Positions 31,133 through 41,600 are shown, counted from the stretch's first letter. The stretch is 50,236 nt of DNA from Acidimicrobiaceae bacterium (GCA_027355725.1 DAIEHI010000217.1:1-50236), one strand, 5' to 3'. Notes: generated from the sequence alone by a model not told the origin. Program-made: numbers and translations.

Positions 31133-33988
31133 CTACTGAGACTCGCGACTGAGAACACGAGAAAGTGGCAGTCTGATACTGCGTACACTCGGCGGCGGAG
31201 CGTGGTGCACTCGAAGAACCATAACCATGCTCTCGCCATCATCGAGATTCCAGAGTTCATTGAAGCGCTGTGACAGGCCCACCATCTCCTCTAGGTATCG
31301 GTCACCACCAAGGGTACGCATGTCGTCTTCATCTACCGCGTACAGAAAGACGGGTGAAGCTGGCTGCATCGCGAGACCATGCATCTCGCCACTCAGCCAG
31401 ACCCGTTCGAGTGCGGCGCCTCCGCGAACGTACCACTTGGGCTCAGCCCGCGGCACGGTGACAGCAATGACCGCCGAACTGCCAGCAACGGCGGCTTGAG
31501 TACGAAGGCCAAGGGCCTTTCCGCCTCGCCACTCAGCCAGATTCGCCATCACGTCGGGGCGACGAAGGATGTCCATGGCCGCGTAACCAAAGGGGTCCAT
31601 TTCTAGCGTGCGAACGTCCAGCCCCTCTTCAAGCGCGTCTCGTCCGGGCCATCGCAGTTCCGAATTCATCTCGAAATGCACTTGGGGGAGAAGAAATCGG
31701 AGTCGATCCGATTCACCGAGCAGGGTCGCGCATTGATTGATCTCGTCGCGGGCAGTCAACACGCGCAGTCGCGCGCCTTCGCGCTCGACTCCTCGCACCA
31801 TTTGAGCGAGCACGCCCTCGTCGATGGAGGCGGGCCGGCCAATATGGCGGTTCGTCGTTCGTGTATGGACATATGAGCGCAGCGGCGCGATCTCAGGATC
31901 ACGCTCATTGCCGAGTCGTATGGTGGCCAAGTGATGCGATTTGGGTCCGGAAGGAAACAATTGCACGGGGCCGAGTTGATGCAGTGATGCAGCAACCGTA
32001 CGGGCATTGAACAGTGCCGCTCCAACGGCCACGTGACTGGCGCGATGTTGGACGTCCATCATTGAAGTACGTTCGGGCAGCATAAAGAAACGCACTTCGT
32101 CGTCATTCGCCTCAAAGCGCCACGGCTGAATATTGCCGCCCGACGGGGCACGCCGCGCCGCGTCCACCATCAGCTCAATGGGATCGTCGCTCTCGAGCAA
32201 TGGATCCTCGGGGGGCGCGAGTGCCAGGTCGATTTCTGCTTCAGTGTCGAGGGGAACGGGGCCGATGGTGTCAAGGATCTCCTCGACGTCAAAACGCACA
32301 CGACCCGACGGCAGCTCCTCACCAAGTCCAAGTCTGCGTACCGCGGCGGCGGTGGTGGCTGCACCCAGGGTGACCTCGCTCGCCAACTGCGGCCAGGCGG
32401 TGATTGTCTGGCCCAACTCGATCATCGAAGCCGCGGCGCGTGAGGAGACATCGCCTGCGCCAAGTATGCGCAACGCGAACGGACTCTTCTCTGCAGTGGA
32501 GAGACCTTCGAGCATCGAGTACTTGATGTCACCCAGGAGACCGTGAAAGACGGGGCGATCCGGTTCGATGTCGTAACGCTCTACGTCAAGAACCCCGCGA
32601 TCGCTCGTCTCCATGAGCACTGGTATGTATCGTTCACGAGCGGCTTCTCGAACCAGTAACTTCACGTCGAGCGAATCACACTCCTCTATCACCAGGTCCA
32701 GACCATCGAGGAACGTCCCCAGGTTCTCAGGCGTGATGCCCTCTGGCATCATCACCACCTTCAAGTACGGATCGATTTCGGAGATTCGTCGTGCCGCGAC
32801 GACGGCCTTGTTGAGACCAAGATCGAGAACGCTCGCGGGAATGCGGTTCAAGTTGGAGAGTTCCACAGTGTCGAAGTCCGCGATGCGGATCTCGCCCGCG
32901 AGCCCTTCCATGGCGAGCACGTGAGCAATGGAGTGTCCAGCACTCATGCCAACCACACCAATACGTAGGGTGCGTTGACGTGCTTGTTCCGCCCGGGTCA
33001 TCTTGTTGCGGTTGCGATCGAGACGCAATGTCGCAAAGGACTTGGGTGCCAGTAACCGCACTATCGCGCGACGCCACGGGAAGTACACCCAGCGCTGGCC
33101 ATCTTGCATCAACGCGGGCGAAGGGGTCGGCAGCAACTGAGCGAGTTGTTCGCGCTGCTCATCGAAGCGATCAATGATTTGTAACGCCTTGTCCTCTCGC
33201 AGCGCTCGCAGCATCTCACGTTGCGATCGCGTGCCCACGTCGAGTACGAGCGGTCGCCATGATCTGGTGCGCGTTGAGTCTTCTTCAAGTGATCCAATAC
33301 TCTCTCTTGCAGGACCGCGCGAGAGTTGCTCGGCCTCGAGACGAAGAGCCTGTTGGTGGCGCGCGGTGCTCAGGTCGTGACTACGAGCGCGACGCCACTC
33401 CACGGCAATCGTGTGGAACCGTTCATCGGGGTAGGGCACCGAGGACGTACCCACCTGACGCGCGCCCGTCGGTATCCCCAAGGGCAGCAGTTTCTCAGAG
33501 ATCCCGGCAATTGCGAACTCGGCGCCCAGCCAGTTCATGGCGTGGGTCACCGAGCGCGACAAAGTCTGGACCAATCGATGTCCGGCGGCACCCTTGGACC
33601 ACTCGCCCTTCACCTCGATGGCGCCCAGACGCACTTCTTGGTCAATGAGAGCCGAAATGTCGTTGATCTCTGGCGACGACGCCATTTCTTCGACGAGCGC
33701 CGCTTCGTAACTCCCCTCGAGCGGTCCATGAAAGCGAACTCCGGCGACGACTTTGCCCTCGGGAGAAAAACCAAGGAGAAACAGTGAGACACCGTGACCA
33801 TCTTCGAGTTCCTGGCGGCGCATTGTTCCCTCGAAGCCTCGGCTGCGGTACTTGCCCTCACCTTCTTCGAGATAGATCTGCCACAGGTCGGGCCGCTCAA
33901 ACGGGTGATGACCCTCAAAGCGAACGCCCGAGGCCTGATCTATGAAACTTGAGCCGTATCGGTATCGGCGACCTGCTGCGTTTGCCAC
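31133..33988 (-). CDS. Rv1355c-family fusion: GNAT-like, ThiF/E1-like and nitroreductase-like domains
   Basis: The protein has 951 residues, with GTG start 33986-33988 and GGAGAGGAAAC just upstream. Residues about 20-200 resemble the N-acyltransferase/autoinducer-synthase branch of GNAT (IDQEVRLGAIEV, then AGHRLVQTLSRSVTHAMNWLG). Residues about 335-560 are ThiF/MoeB-like: the nucleotide-binding RIGVVGMSAGHSIAHVL (342-358), then IADFDTVELSNLNR (369-382), NKAVVAARRI and DLVIEECDS. Residues about 615-940 are nitroreductase-like, opening ELMVDAARRAPSGGNIQPWRF. Mycobacterial Rv1355c (annotated MoeY) combines ThiF-like and nitroreductase-like parts and sits beside Rv1354c, as here. E1 plus nitroreductase parts recall cyclodehydratase/oxidase systems that tailor peptides. 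The reaction is unknown. Confidence 0.8.
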   Translation of the reverse strand: MANAAGRRYRYGSSFIDQASGVRFEGHHPFERPDLWQIYLEEGEGKYRSRGFEGTMRRQELEDGHGVSLFLLGFSPEGKVVAGVRFHGPLEGSYEAALVEEMASSPEINDISALIDQEVRLGAIEVKGEWSKGAAGHRLVQTLSRSVTHAMNWLGAEFAIAGISEKLLPLGIPTGARQVGTSSVPYPDERFHTIAVEWRRARSHDLSTARHQQALRLEAEQLSRGPARESIGSLEEDSTRTRSWRPLVLDVGTRSQREMLRALREDKALQIIDRFDEQREQLAQLLPTPSPALMQDGQRWVYFPWRRAIVRLLAPKSFATLRLDRNRNKMTRAEQARQRTLRIGVVGMSAGHSIAHVLAMEGLAGEIRIADFDTVELSNLNRIPASVLDLGLNKAVVAARRISEIDPYLKVVMMPEGITPENLGTFLDGLDLVIEECDSLDVKLLVREAARERYIPVLMETSDRGVLDVERYDIEPDRPVFHGLLGDIKYSMLEGLSTAEKSPFALRILGAGDVSSRAAASMIELGQTITAWPQLASEVTLGAATTAAAVRRLGLGEELPSGRVRFDVEEILDTIGPVPLDTEAEIDLALAPPEDPLLESDDPIELMVDAARRAPSGGNIQPWRFEANDDEVRFFMLPERTSMMDVQHRASHVAVGAALFNARTVAASLHQLGPVQLFPSGPKSHHLATIRLGNERDPEIAPLRSYVHTRTTNRHIGRPASIDEGVLAQMVRGVEREGARLRVLTARDEINQCATLLGESDRLRFLLPQVHFEMNSELRWPGRDALEEGLDVRTLEMDPFGYAAMDILRRPDVMANLAEWRGGKALGLRTQAAVAGSSAVIAVTVPRAEPKWYVRGGAALERVWLSGEMHGLAMQPASPVFLYAVDEDDMRTLGGDRYLEEMVGLSQRFNELWNLDDGESMVMVLRVHHAPPPSVRSIRLPLSRVLSRESQ

Positions 33989-34033
33989 GACGTTTCCTCT
34001 CCGACTCGAGCTCTTGACCTACGACTTGCCACG

Positions 34034-34062
34034 AATACTGTCGAGTGTAATGGAACAGTATT
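34034..34062. promoter_or_regulatory. Inverted repeat AATACTGT-N13-ACAGTATT
   Basis: Perfect 8-base arms are separated by 13 bases, 46-74 bases upstream of the Rv1355c-like start at 33988. Size and position suit a dimeric regulator site overlapping that gene's promoter. No matching regulator gene is identified. Confidence 0.4.
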
Positions 34063-34089
34063 TTGTCACCTGGTGAGCGCTGCGTTGGT

Positions 34090-34102
34090 TTAACTTCGTT
34101 AA
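34090..34102. promoter_or_regulatory. Palindrome TTAAC-TTC-GTTAA
   Basis: Perfect 5-base arms with a 3-base spacer lie about 28 bases from the larger repeat at 34034-34062. It is weak on its own and is listed because it lies in the divergent promoter region. Confidence 0.25.
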
Positions 34103-34314
34103 GGTATTGCGCATCTCGTGGATTGACGTTGGGTCCTCACCCGCCCCTCGAACCTCCAAAGTTCAGCGTCACCTCGCCGTTCGGCTCTGCCCTGATCAAT
34201 CGGGCACCTCATAATGAGCAGTCCACGAATTCATTCGCAACGGGACCTTCGACGCTCGTTGGCCCACCGGCGCCTATGAGACCGTTGTCGACCTTGGCTC
34301 TGCTCGAACTGACA

Positions 34315-34331
34315 AACACGGCTAGCGTGTT
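34315..34331. promoter_or_regulatory. Palindrome AACACG-GCTAG-CGTGTT before the lectin/propeller gene
   Basis: Perfect 6-base arms around a 5-base centre end 10 bases before ATG 34342. It could be an operator, or in mRNA a hairpin close to the translation start. Confidence 0.35.
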
Positions 34332-34341
34332 CTGACTGAGA

Positions 34342-37300
34342 ATGGGTCGACAAGGGATGAATTCGATGCGCCACGACGCAGCTCCACGAAGCGTCGCTCC
34401 ACACGCAAAGAGGCGCAGTGTGCCGCGACTGATTCTCGTGGCGATCATGGTGGCGACGCTGCTCTTGAGCACCCGATCGACCTTCGCGTCGAGTGCGCCG
34501 GCGCCGAGTACGGCAGGCACTACGGCACCCTTGGTCAGCCAACCCACCAATCGAGGCTCCACTTCGCGCGCGGGGTGGTATCCCGACCAGCCCGGGCTCA
34601 GCCCATCGGTCGTAGCGGGAAGCCACTTCGGACAGATCTTCAACACACCTGTCGTCGGCCAAGTATTCGCTCAACCCCTCGTTGCTTCTGGGGTACTTAT
34701 CGTTGCGACCATGCAGGACTGGGTGTACGGACTCAACCCAACAACTGGCGCGGTCGAGTGGTCACGTCAGATTGCTCAACCCTTCTATCAAGTCAATGCC
34801 TGGACACTCAAAGGTGAGACCTGCGGCGACGTGGGGCCCTATGTCGGCGTGCTGTCGACACCGACTGTGGATCCCACGAGCGGCATCGTGTACATGCTTG
34901 CTATGCAACAAGGTGTCAGCGGCACACCCAGTTACTGGATGCACGCTCTCAATCCACTCACCGGAGGCGAGGAGCCGAACTTCCCCGTGAGGATTAGCGG
35001 CTCCGCGCAAAACGACCCGAGTCTCGCCTTCAACGCCAATCTCGAACTCCAGCGCCCGGGCCTCTTGCTCTTGAACGGTCGCATCTATGCCGCGTTCTCC
35101 TCTCACTGCGACCAGGCTCCGTTCTACGGATTTGTAGTTGGCGTGAGCACCGCCGGCACCATCTCGACCATTTGGACCGACGTCGTCTCGAACCACGTCG
35201 GTGGAGGTATATGGCAGTCCGGCGGCGGCCTCGTTCAGTTCGGCAATGACATCCTTTTGACGAGCGGCAATGGCTACCAGTCACCCAAGGGACCTCTACC
35301 CGGCAATCAACCACCTTCGAGCCTGGGTGAATCCGTCATCAACTTGTCGGTGTCGAGCACGGGGGCACTCGTACCAGTCGACTTCTTCACGCCTTATGAC
35401 GCCGCGTACCTGGACAAGCATGATTTCGACTTCGGCACCGGTGCGCCGGTGCTGCTACCAGCAAGCTTCGGTACCGCGAGTATTCCTCACGTCGTGGTCC
35501 AAGAGAGCAAGGGTGGTTACGTCTACTTATTGAACGCGGACTCGCTCGGGGGTGTGGGCAACGGCCCCGGCGGCGGCGACAACAGTCTCGCAACGGTCGG
35601 TCCCTACGGCGGCGTTTGGGCGACGCCGGCTGCGTATCCGACCAAGACCGGCGGCTATCTCTATATGCCCACGGCCACCGGTGGAACGGGCTCACTCGGC
35701 AATGCGCACCAGGGTAACTTCGACGTCTATCAGGTCAACGCGACCGGGGCGACTCCAACACTCACCCAAGTCGCCACCGCCGGCAGCCCAGCGAGTGGAT
35801 CGACCGCGTTCGGGTATGGAGCAGCGAGTCCGGTCGTCACCTCGAACCAGCTGGTGGCCAATAGTGGTGTCGTCTGGGTGGTACGAAGTTCTGACGGCCT
35901 GGGTGATGACGCGACGCTTCAGGCCTACAACGCAACACCCAAAGGACGTTGGCTCACTCTCATCAACCAGTGGCCCATCGGTCTCGCCAACAAGTTCACC
36001 TCACCGGGGGTGTGGGCGAACAAGATCTACGCTGTCTCCCAAGACGGCCACGTTATGGGCTTTGGCGAAAAGGACAGCGCCCAACTCCACGGTCGCGGAC
36101 TCACTTTCGCCACCACGGTCATTGGAAGCCGAAGCGCAATCGAGACGCTCAGTGTGACCGCCGACCGTCCTCTTACGATCTCGTCGGTCCAGGTCCCTAG
36201 CGATCCGAACCAAACAACCCCGGCACAGTTCGCCATCACGGGCGTGCAACCCTCGCTCACCTCAAAGGGACTCCACCTCGCCAAAGGAGCCACCGCCAGA
36301 ATCTCTATCGTCTTTCAACCCAACACCACCCCCGGCTCGATCCAGAGCACTCTACGAATTGTCTTCGATGCCGGAGAGCTCGATTTACCACTCACGGGTC
36401 TCGCCCAGTCCCCCAACGCACTGTTGTATGGATCAACGACGGGACTCGACTTTGGTGGTGTGACGATGGGCACCTCGAGCGCCCAGAACGTTCGATTCAC
36501 GAACTTCGGTGCGTTGCCACTGACGTGGGGGGCGAGCGTGTCACCCTCCAACGGATTCAGCCTTGGTGGTGTTCCCGCACCCGGCACGACCCTCGCCCCG
36601 GGTGCGTCGATAACCCTGGTGGTCACCTACACCCCTAGCGCTCCCCAGTCCTCAGCGACGTCATCGTTCACCCTCACAAGTTCCGCGACGCCGTCTGTCC
36701 AGACATGGACCGTGAACCTGTCAGCCCACAGTGCCCAACCTCCCCAGTTGTCGCTCAGTACTTCGAGTGGCACGAGCGGTCTCGACCTCGGTTCGGTGCC
36801 AGTCGGAGGTTCGAACACGGGATCTTTCACCATCACCAACTCCGGCGGATCCACCGCAACCTTGACAAAGGTGAGCGCACCTACTTCTTCAGCGTTCATC
36901 TTCAGCCAACCTCTCAGCGCGGGCGATCAGATCCAAGCGGGAACGTCGCTCACGATCAATGTCGCCTTCCAACCCGACGCGACGGGACCTCAGCACGAGA
37001 CCGTGCAGTTCACGACCAATGCTCCCGGATCACCCAACTACACAGTCAGTCTCTCAGGCACAGCGACAGGGAGCGGGTTCGCTCTGCCCCTGTTCTCATC
37101 GCGCGCCGGCTGGACGACCAATGGATCGGCCAGCATTGAAGACCATCAACTCGTCCTTACCCAGCTGAGCCAATTCCAAGCGGGAAGCGCGTACTGGCCC
37201 GTCGCGGTACCGAGCACGACCATGACCTTCTCGTACGTGATGAACCAGTCCCTCGGTGACGGAGCCGACGCAGCCGCCCTGGTGATCGCCAATGCCCTGA

Positions 37301-38628
37301 GCACTCCCCCGAGCTCGCTCGGCTCAGACGGAGGCGGCCTCGGGTTCAACACCGTCCAAGGAATCGGCGTGGTCATTGGCACCTACCCCGAGCCGGGTTC
37401 ACCCCCCACGCTCGATCCCAAGGGTGCGGGGTATGGATGGGTCGGGGTGACCAACGGCTGGAACACCCAGACGAATCAATACAACTGGCTGGGTGGAGTC
37501 AACCTGCCCGCGGAGCTCGGTGGGGTGCAGAACAATCCCCTTGGAGTGACCGTGAGTATCTCCAACGACGAACTGAGCGTCTTCATCAACGGAACGAGCG
37601 AGTTGACCCTGCCAGTCACCCTTCCTCCATCGGTCCTCATCGGCTTCGCGGGTTCCACCGGCAACCTCTTCAATCGAAACGCCGTCAGCGACCTTCGCGC
37701 CACCATCGCCGGAACACCCCCGACCACTGCGCTGAAGACTCCTTCGAACGTGTCCGTGCGCCCAAGTGGCGTAGGTGCCGTCAGCTACACGACAATGACA
37801 CTCTCCAATGGGGGCTCGATGCCCCTGGCGATAGTGGGGGCGTCGACCACGAATCCCGCGTTCTTTGTAACGGGCACGAACCTCCCCATCGAGATTGCAC
37901 CTACTAGTTCAACCAAGATACGAATTGGCTTCCAACCGGCGGCGCCTGGTGTGCAGAGTGCCAAACTCCTCCTGAAGACCCCAGGCGGACACATCACGTC
38001 TGTGACACTGCACGCGCGGGCAAGCGGCGCACCCTCGGTAGTGTCGCCCCTTCGCAGATGGCGGCGAAACGGCCACGCGCGACTCGTGGGCTCGACACTG
38101 TCCCTCACCGGCCTCTCGACCTTCCAAGCCAGTTCGGCGTGGGCTTCGTCGTTGACGACAAGTCCCAACGCAGCGGTCACGTTCACCCCACAGGTAAGCC
38201 CCGGCAACGGCGCCGACGGTATCGCGGTGCTCTTTGGCGCGCCGAGTGTTCCCGACTCGACACTCGGCAGCAACGGTTGGGGCCTCGGTTTCGCACCAGT
38301 CGTCGCTCCGACCTACGCAGTGGTGTTCTCTGAGGACAAGGAGCATGGTGCACCCGCCGCCAACTTCGTTGGCATCAGTGATGGCGGCAGCAATGGATCG
38401 TTGCACTGGCTGGCGACCAAGGCACTCGCCCAAACCATCAGCGCACTGTCAACGCCGATCTCAGTGACGACGAGCGCGACCTCGATCACTGTCTGGGTGA
38501 ACGGTGTGGCCATACTCACCAAGCAGGGACTGACGCTTCCAGGGACGCTTCGAATCGGCGTGGCTGGTTCCACCGGGGGGCTCGTCGATCGTCACGCACT
38601 ACTCGATCTTCGCGTTACCGCACCCTGA
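34342..38628 (+). CDS. Very large secreted beta-propeller / Ig-like / lectin protein
   Basis: The protein has 1428 residues. ATG 34342, 34357 and 34366 are all possible; the last has AAGGG nine bases upstream. A basic region and hydrophobic core (about 22-50) form the export signal. Residues about 90-590 look like a PQQ/WD40-type beta-propeller with repeats such as VYGLNPTTGAVEWSRQI and GYVYLLNADSLGG. Residues about 590-905 hold Ig-like ASH modules, for example LDFGGVTMGTSSAQNVRFTN and LDLGSVPVGGSNTGSFTITN. Then comes a lectin-like module (about 910-1090), another Ig-like module (about 1095-1185) and a second lectin-like module. The two lectin-like modules are duplicates (DGADAAALVIAN/NGADGIAVLFGA, GSDGGGLGFN/GSNGWGLGFA). 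It is probably an extracellular glycan-binding or adhesion protein. Confidence 0.75.
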   Translation: MGRQGMNSMRHDAAPRSVAPHAKRRSVPRLILVAIMVATLLLSTRSTFASSAPAPSTAGTTAPLVSQPTNRGSTSRAGWYPDQPGLSPSVVAGSHFGQIFNTPVVGQVFAQPLVASGVLIVATMQDWVYGLNPTTGAVEWSRQIAQPFYQVNAWTLKGETCGDVGPYVGVLSTPTVDPTSGIVYMLAMQQGVSGTPSYWMHALNPLTGGEEPNFPVRISGSAQNDPSLAFNANLELQRPGLLLLNGRIYAAFSSHCDQAPFYGFVVGVSTAGTISTIWTDVVSNHVGGGIWQSGGGLVQFGNDILLTSGNGYQSPKGPLPGNQPPSSLGESVINLSVSSTGALVPVDFFTPYDAAYLDKHDFDFGTGAPVLLPASFGTASIPHVVVQESKGGYVYLLNADSLGGVGNGPGGGDNSLATVGPYGGVWATPAAYPTKTGGYLYMPTATGGTGSLGNAHQGNFDVYQVNATGATPTLTQVATAGSPASGSTAFGYGAASPVVTSNQLVANSGVVWVVRSSDGLGDDATLQAYNATPKGRWLTLINQWPIGLANKFTSPGVWANKIYAVSQDGHVMGFGEKDSAQLHGRGLTFATTVIGSRSAIETLSVTADRPLTISSVQVPSDPNQTTPAQFAITGVQPSLTSKGLHLAKGATARISIVFQPNTTPGSIQSTLRIVFDAGELDLPLTGLAQSPNALLYGSTTGLDFGGVTMGTSSAQNVRFTNFGALPLTWGASVSPSNGFSLGGVPAPGTTLAPGASITLVVTYTPSAPQSSATSSFTLTSSATPSVQTWTVNLSAHSAQPPQLSLSTSSGTSGLDLGSVPVGGSNTGSFTITNSGGSTATLTKVSAPTSSAFIFSQPLSAGDQIQAGTSLTINVAFQPDATGPQHETVQFTTNAPGSPNYTVSLSGTATGSGFALPLFSSRAGWTTNGSASIEDHQLVLTQLSQFQAGSAYWPVAVPSTTMTFSYVMNQSLGDGADAAALVIANALSTPPSSLGSDGGGLGFNTVQGIGVVIGTYPEPGSPPTLDPKGAGYGWVGVTNGWNTQTNQYNWLGGVNLPAELGGVQNNPLGVTVSISNDELSVFINGTSELTLPVTLPPSVLIGFAGSTGNLFNRNAVSDLRATIAGTPPTTALKTPSNVSVRPSGVGAVSYTTMTLSNGGSMPLAIVGASTTNPAFFVTGTNLPIEIAPTSSTKIRIGFQPAAPGVQSAKLLLKTPGGHITSVTLHARASGAPSVVSPLRRWRRNGHARLVGSTLSLTGLSTFQASSAWASSLTTSPNAAVTFTPQVSPGNGADGIAVLFGAPSVPDSTLGSNGWGLGFAPVVAPTYAVVFSEDKEHGAPAANFVGISDGGSNGSLHWLATKALAQTISALSTPISVTTSATSITVWVNGVAILTKQGLTLPGTLRIGVAGSTGGLVDRHALLDLRVTAP

Positions 38629-38635
38629 TATTCCT

Positions 38636-41600
38636 CTAGCTGATCGGCAGCGGGCCGGGACGTCCAAAGATATATCCCTGGCCGAGCAGGTCTGACGCGA
38701 ACAGCGGCACGCCGATCTTGAGTAGTGTCTCGGCTTCCATCTCGGTCGCGATGCCCTCGGCGATTATCACCGTGTCGGTTTGGGCCGCGAAGTGGCATAC
38801 CCCCGCGGCCATTGCTTGGCGAGTTGGATCTGTGTCAATGTCTCGCACCAGCGAGATGTCGAGTTTCACGAAGTCAGGCTGTAGTTCGAGGATGTGACTA
38901 AGACTCGTATAACCCGCACCCGCATCGTCAACCGCCAGTCTGCAGCCGTCGATTGCGCGCACGGCTCGACGGACCTCTGCGTAGTTCTTGATCGGCGCGT
39001 GTTCCGTGATCTCGACGACGAGCGGACGATGCGCAACATCAAGGACGTGCCCCGCGTATCCGTCGAGCAACGTGGCCGGAGAGAAGTTCACGCTCAACCA
39101 GAGTCCAGATGACATCACATGTGCCGCCTCCACCGCCGCACCCGCGCAGACCGCCTCGAGTTCTGAGCCAAGTCCCACGTCATAGGCCGCCTGGAAGCGG
39201 ACATCGGGCGCGACGCCGTCGTCGAATCGAGTGAGCGCCTCGAATCCAACAACGTGGCGCGTGGCGAGGTTGACGAACGGCTGAAAGACCGGCGTGAAGC
39301 GCTGCTCATCAATGATCGAACGCAACTGTGCACGAATACTCACCCGCTCAGAATGATGAAGTGCCTGCTGGCCGAACAGCGTGCCCGCATAGGTGCCCAT
39401 CTCTTCGAGAGACGAGAGTCGTGACCCCATCCACAAGCCCGCTGAAATATCCTGCGTGCCAACACTCAACACCGCGACCATCTCACCCTTGTAGAGCACC
39501 GGCACCACCGCGTTCGCCACGATGTCTACACCGAGCACCGACTCAAAGAGCGTCGCAAGCTCGCTGCGCCATTCACTCGCCAATTGCCACCACGGTCCAA
39601 TCGCGGTGCGCTCAAGCATCCACGCGGGCACGTTGAACAGATCGTAACCAGCCTCCGCATCGCCCAAGAACGAAGAGCTGTGTATGCCGACGCGAACCAA
39701 CTCCCCCTTTCCCTGGACGATCAACACCGCCGCGGCGTCGACACCTTCGAGTCCCATGAGCGCTCGACAGAATCGCTCAACGGTCTCGTTGAGCGATTCT
39801 CCGACGTGCACACGCCGCATCAACTCAACAATGTCTCCGTGTGTTCGAACCTCTCGGGTGAGGTCAGCCTCGAGGCGACGCTCGTTGGTGAGGTCGCGCT
39901 TGACCGACACATGAGCCGTCACCTCATCATTGACACCGTGAATTGGCGAAATCGTCGCCTCCTCTTCGTAGATGTCACCGTTCTTGCGTCGACTCGTCAA
40001 AATCCCACGCCACGTCTCGCCGGCCTGCAGATGATCCCTTACCGACTGCTCCATGTCATCCAACGCGAGGCCGAGGCGAAAGATGGTGGGTTGCTGTCCG
40101 AGGACTTCGTCGAGCTCGAATCCGCTCGTTCGAAGGGCGGCGGGGTTCACGTAGATGATCCGCGAAGCGGCATCGGTGACCACAACCGACTCACCTGCCT
40201 CATTGATGACACTCGTGAGCAGGGTCTGCTCTTCGAGGGACTGGACCAGACGCTCATGGTCACGCAGTCGTTTGATGCCGTATCCGATCTCGGCCGCCAA
40301 GTCCTCAAAGAGCTCAATCGTTCCCTCTTCGAATGCGTAGGGCTCGCTCGCGTACACCGAGAACACACCGTCAACCTCGCCATCAACGCGAACTGGCAAG
40401 CCAATCGAAGACCTGAACCCGTGCTCACGCGTGTGTTGGATCCACGGTACGAACGAAAGGTCGACACTGAAGTCTCCCGTCACCTGGGTCGTACCGGTTC
40501 GAAGGGCCCGGCCTAATGGACCCTGACCGTTGACCGTGTCGGCCCAGGACACATCAATCACGCGTAGATAGTCACGGTGCTCGCGGCTCACCGCGACCTT
40601 AGCGACGGAGTGAGCGAGGTCGTTCACTCGCCTGCCGTACCAGGCGAAGGCGTAGCCCCCCTGATCAACTGCTATCTGACACATCTCGTTCAAGAGGTCG
40701 TCCTCGTTTTGTGCTCGAACGAGCAGGCGTGTACCTGCTGAGAGTGTCTCGGCCGCCCGGCGTAGCGTGACCACGCTCTGATGATCACGAAGGCTCACCA
40801 CCAACGAAACAAGCTCTCCGTTTACGTCGAGCGCGCGCTGGGGATGAATGGACATCCATCGCAGGCCCCCACTGCTCATCTTGTAGCGAAGTTCGTAGGG
40901 CTCGACGGAACCTCCAGCGTGCAGAGTGTCTCGACTGAGCGTCGTGAGGGCAAGGTCCTCATCAGCAATGAGCGCAGAATAATGGTGGCCCAGGAGTTCC
41001 TCGGGCTGCCAGCCAAGCAGTCGTGTCACCGACGGCGACACCCAGCGCAGCACCCCCTCAAGATCGACCTCGTACACCACGTCTGACGCGCTCTCAGCGA
41101 GCATTCGATACTGTGCTTCAGACGCCTCGAGCGCAATACGTGATGCGACCTCGCTCGCAGCGTCACGCCACGCGGCGATCCTCGCCACGCCCCCGCCGGG
41201 CACTGGAACCTCGTGCACCGTCACCGCCACCCAGCGATACTCGCCGCTTGATGTCTTGAGACGCACTTCGTACTCTTGGACTTCACCGTCAGCCATAACG
41301 CGATACGCGTTATGCACTATCTCCAAGTCATCAGCGTGCACGTACTCGAGGTAGTTACGGCCAGCCATCTGTGAAGGGTGCCACCCGAGGAGTTTCGAGA
41401 CTGAATCTGAAATCCATTCAATCTCGCGTTCGATGCTGCCCAGGACCACCACGTCAGAGGAGTGTTCTGCGAGGAGTTGGTAACGCTCCTGGGCGACATG
41501 AAGAGCACTGCGTGCCTCGTACTCAGCGTCAACGCATCGCATACTGCCCACGATGGTGTCGAGCGCGCCGGACTCGTCGCTCACGAAGCGCGTAGTCAGC

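Larger units (their letters stand above)
33989..34341. other. Divergent intergenic region with three inverted repeats
   Basis: No gene is supported between the Rv1355c-like gene (leftward) and the lectin/propeller gene (rightward). The segment holds symmetric elements at 34034-34062, 34090-34102 and 34315-34331, listed separately, and must carry both promoters. A 90-codon frame at 34063-34335 has no ribosome-binding site and is not called. Confidence 0.5.

Noticed and set aside
39584..40516. Open frame of about 310 codons on the plus strand inside the PAS/GAF-EAL gene
   Set aside because: It is antisense to well-supported PAS and GAF domains. Its composition mirrors the codon bias of the real gene, and no domain is visible.
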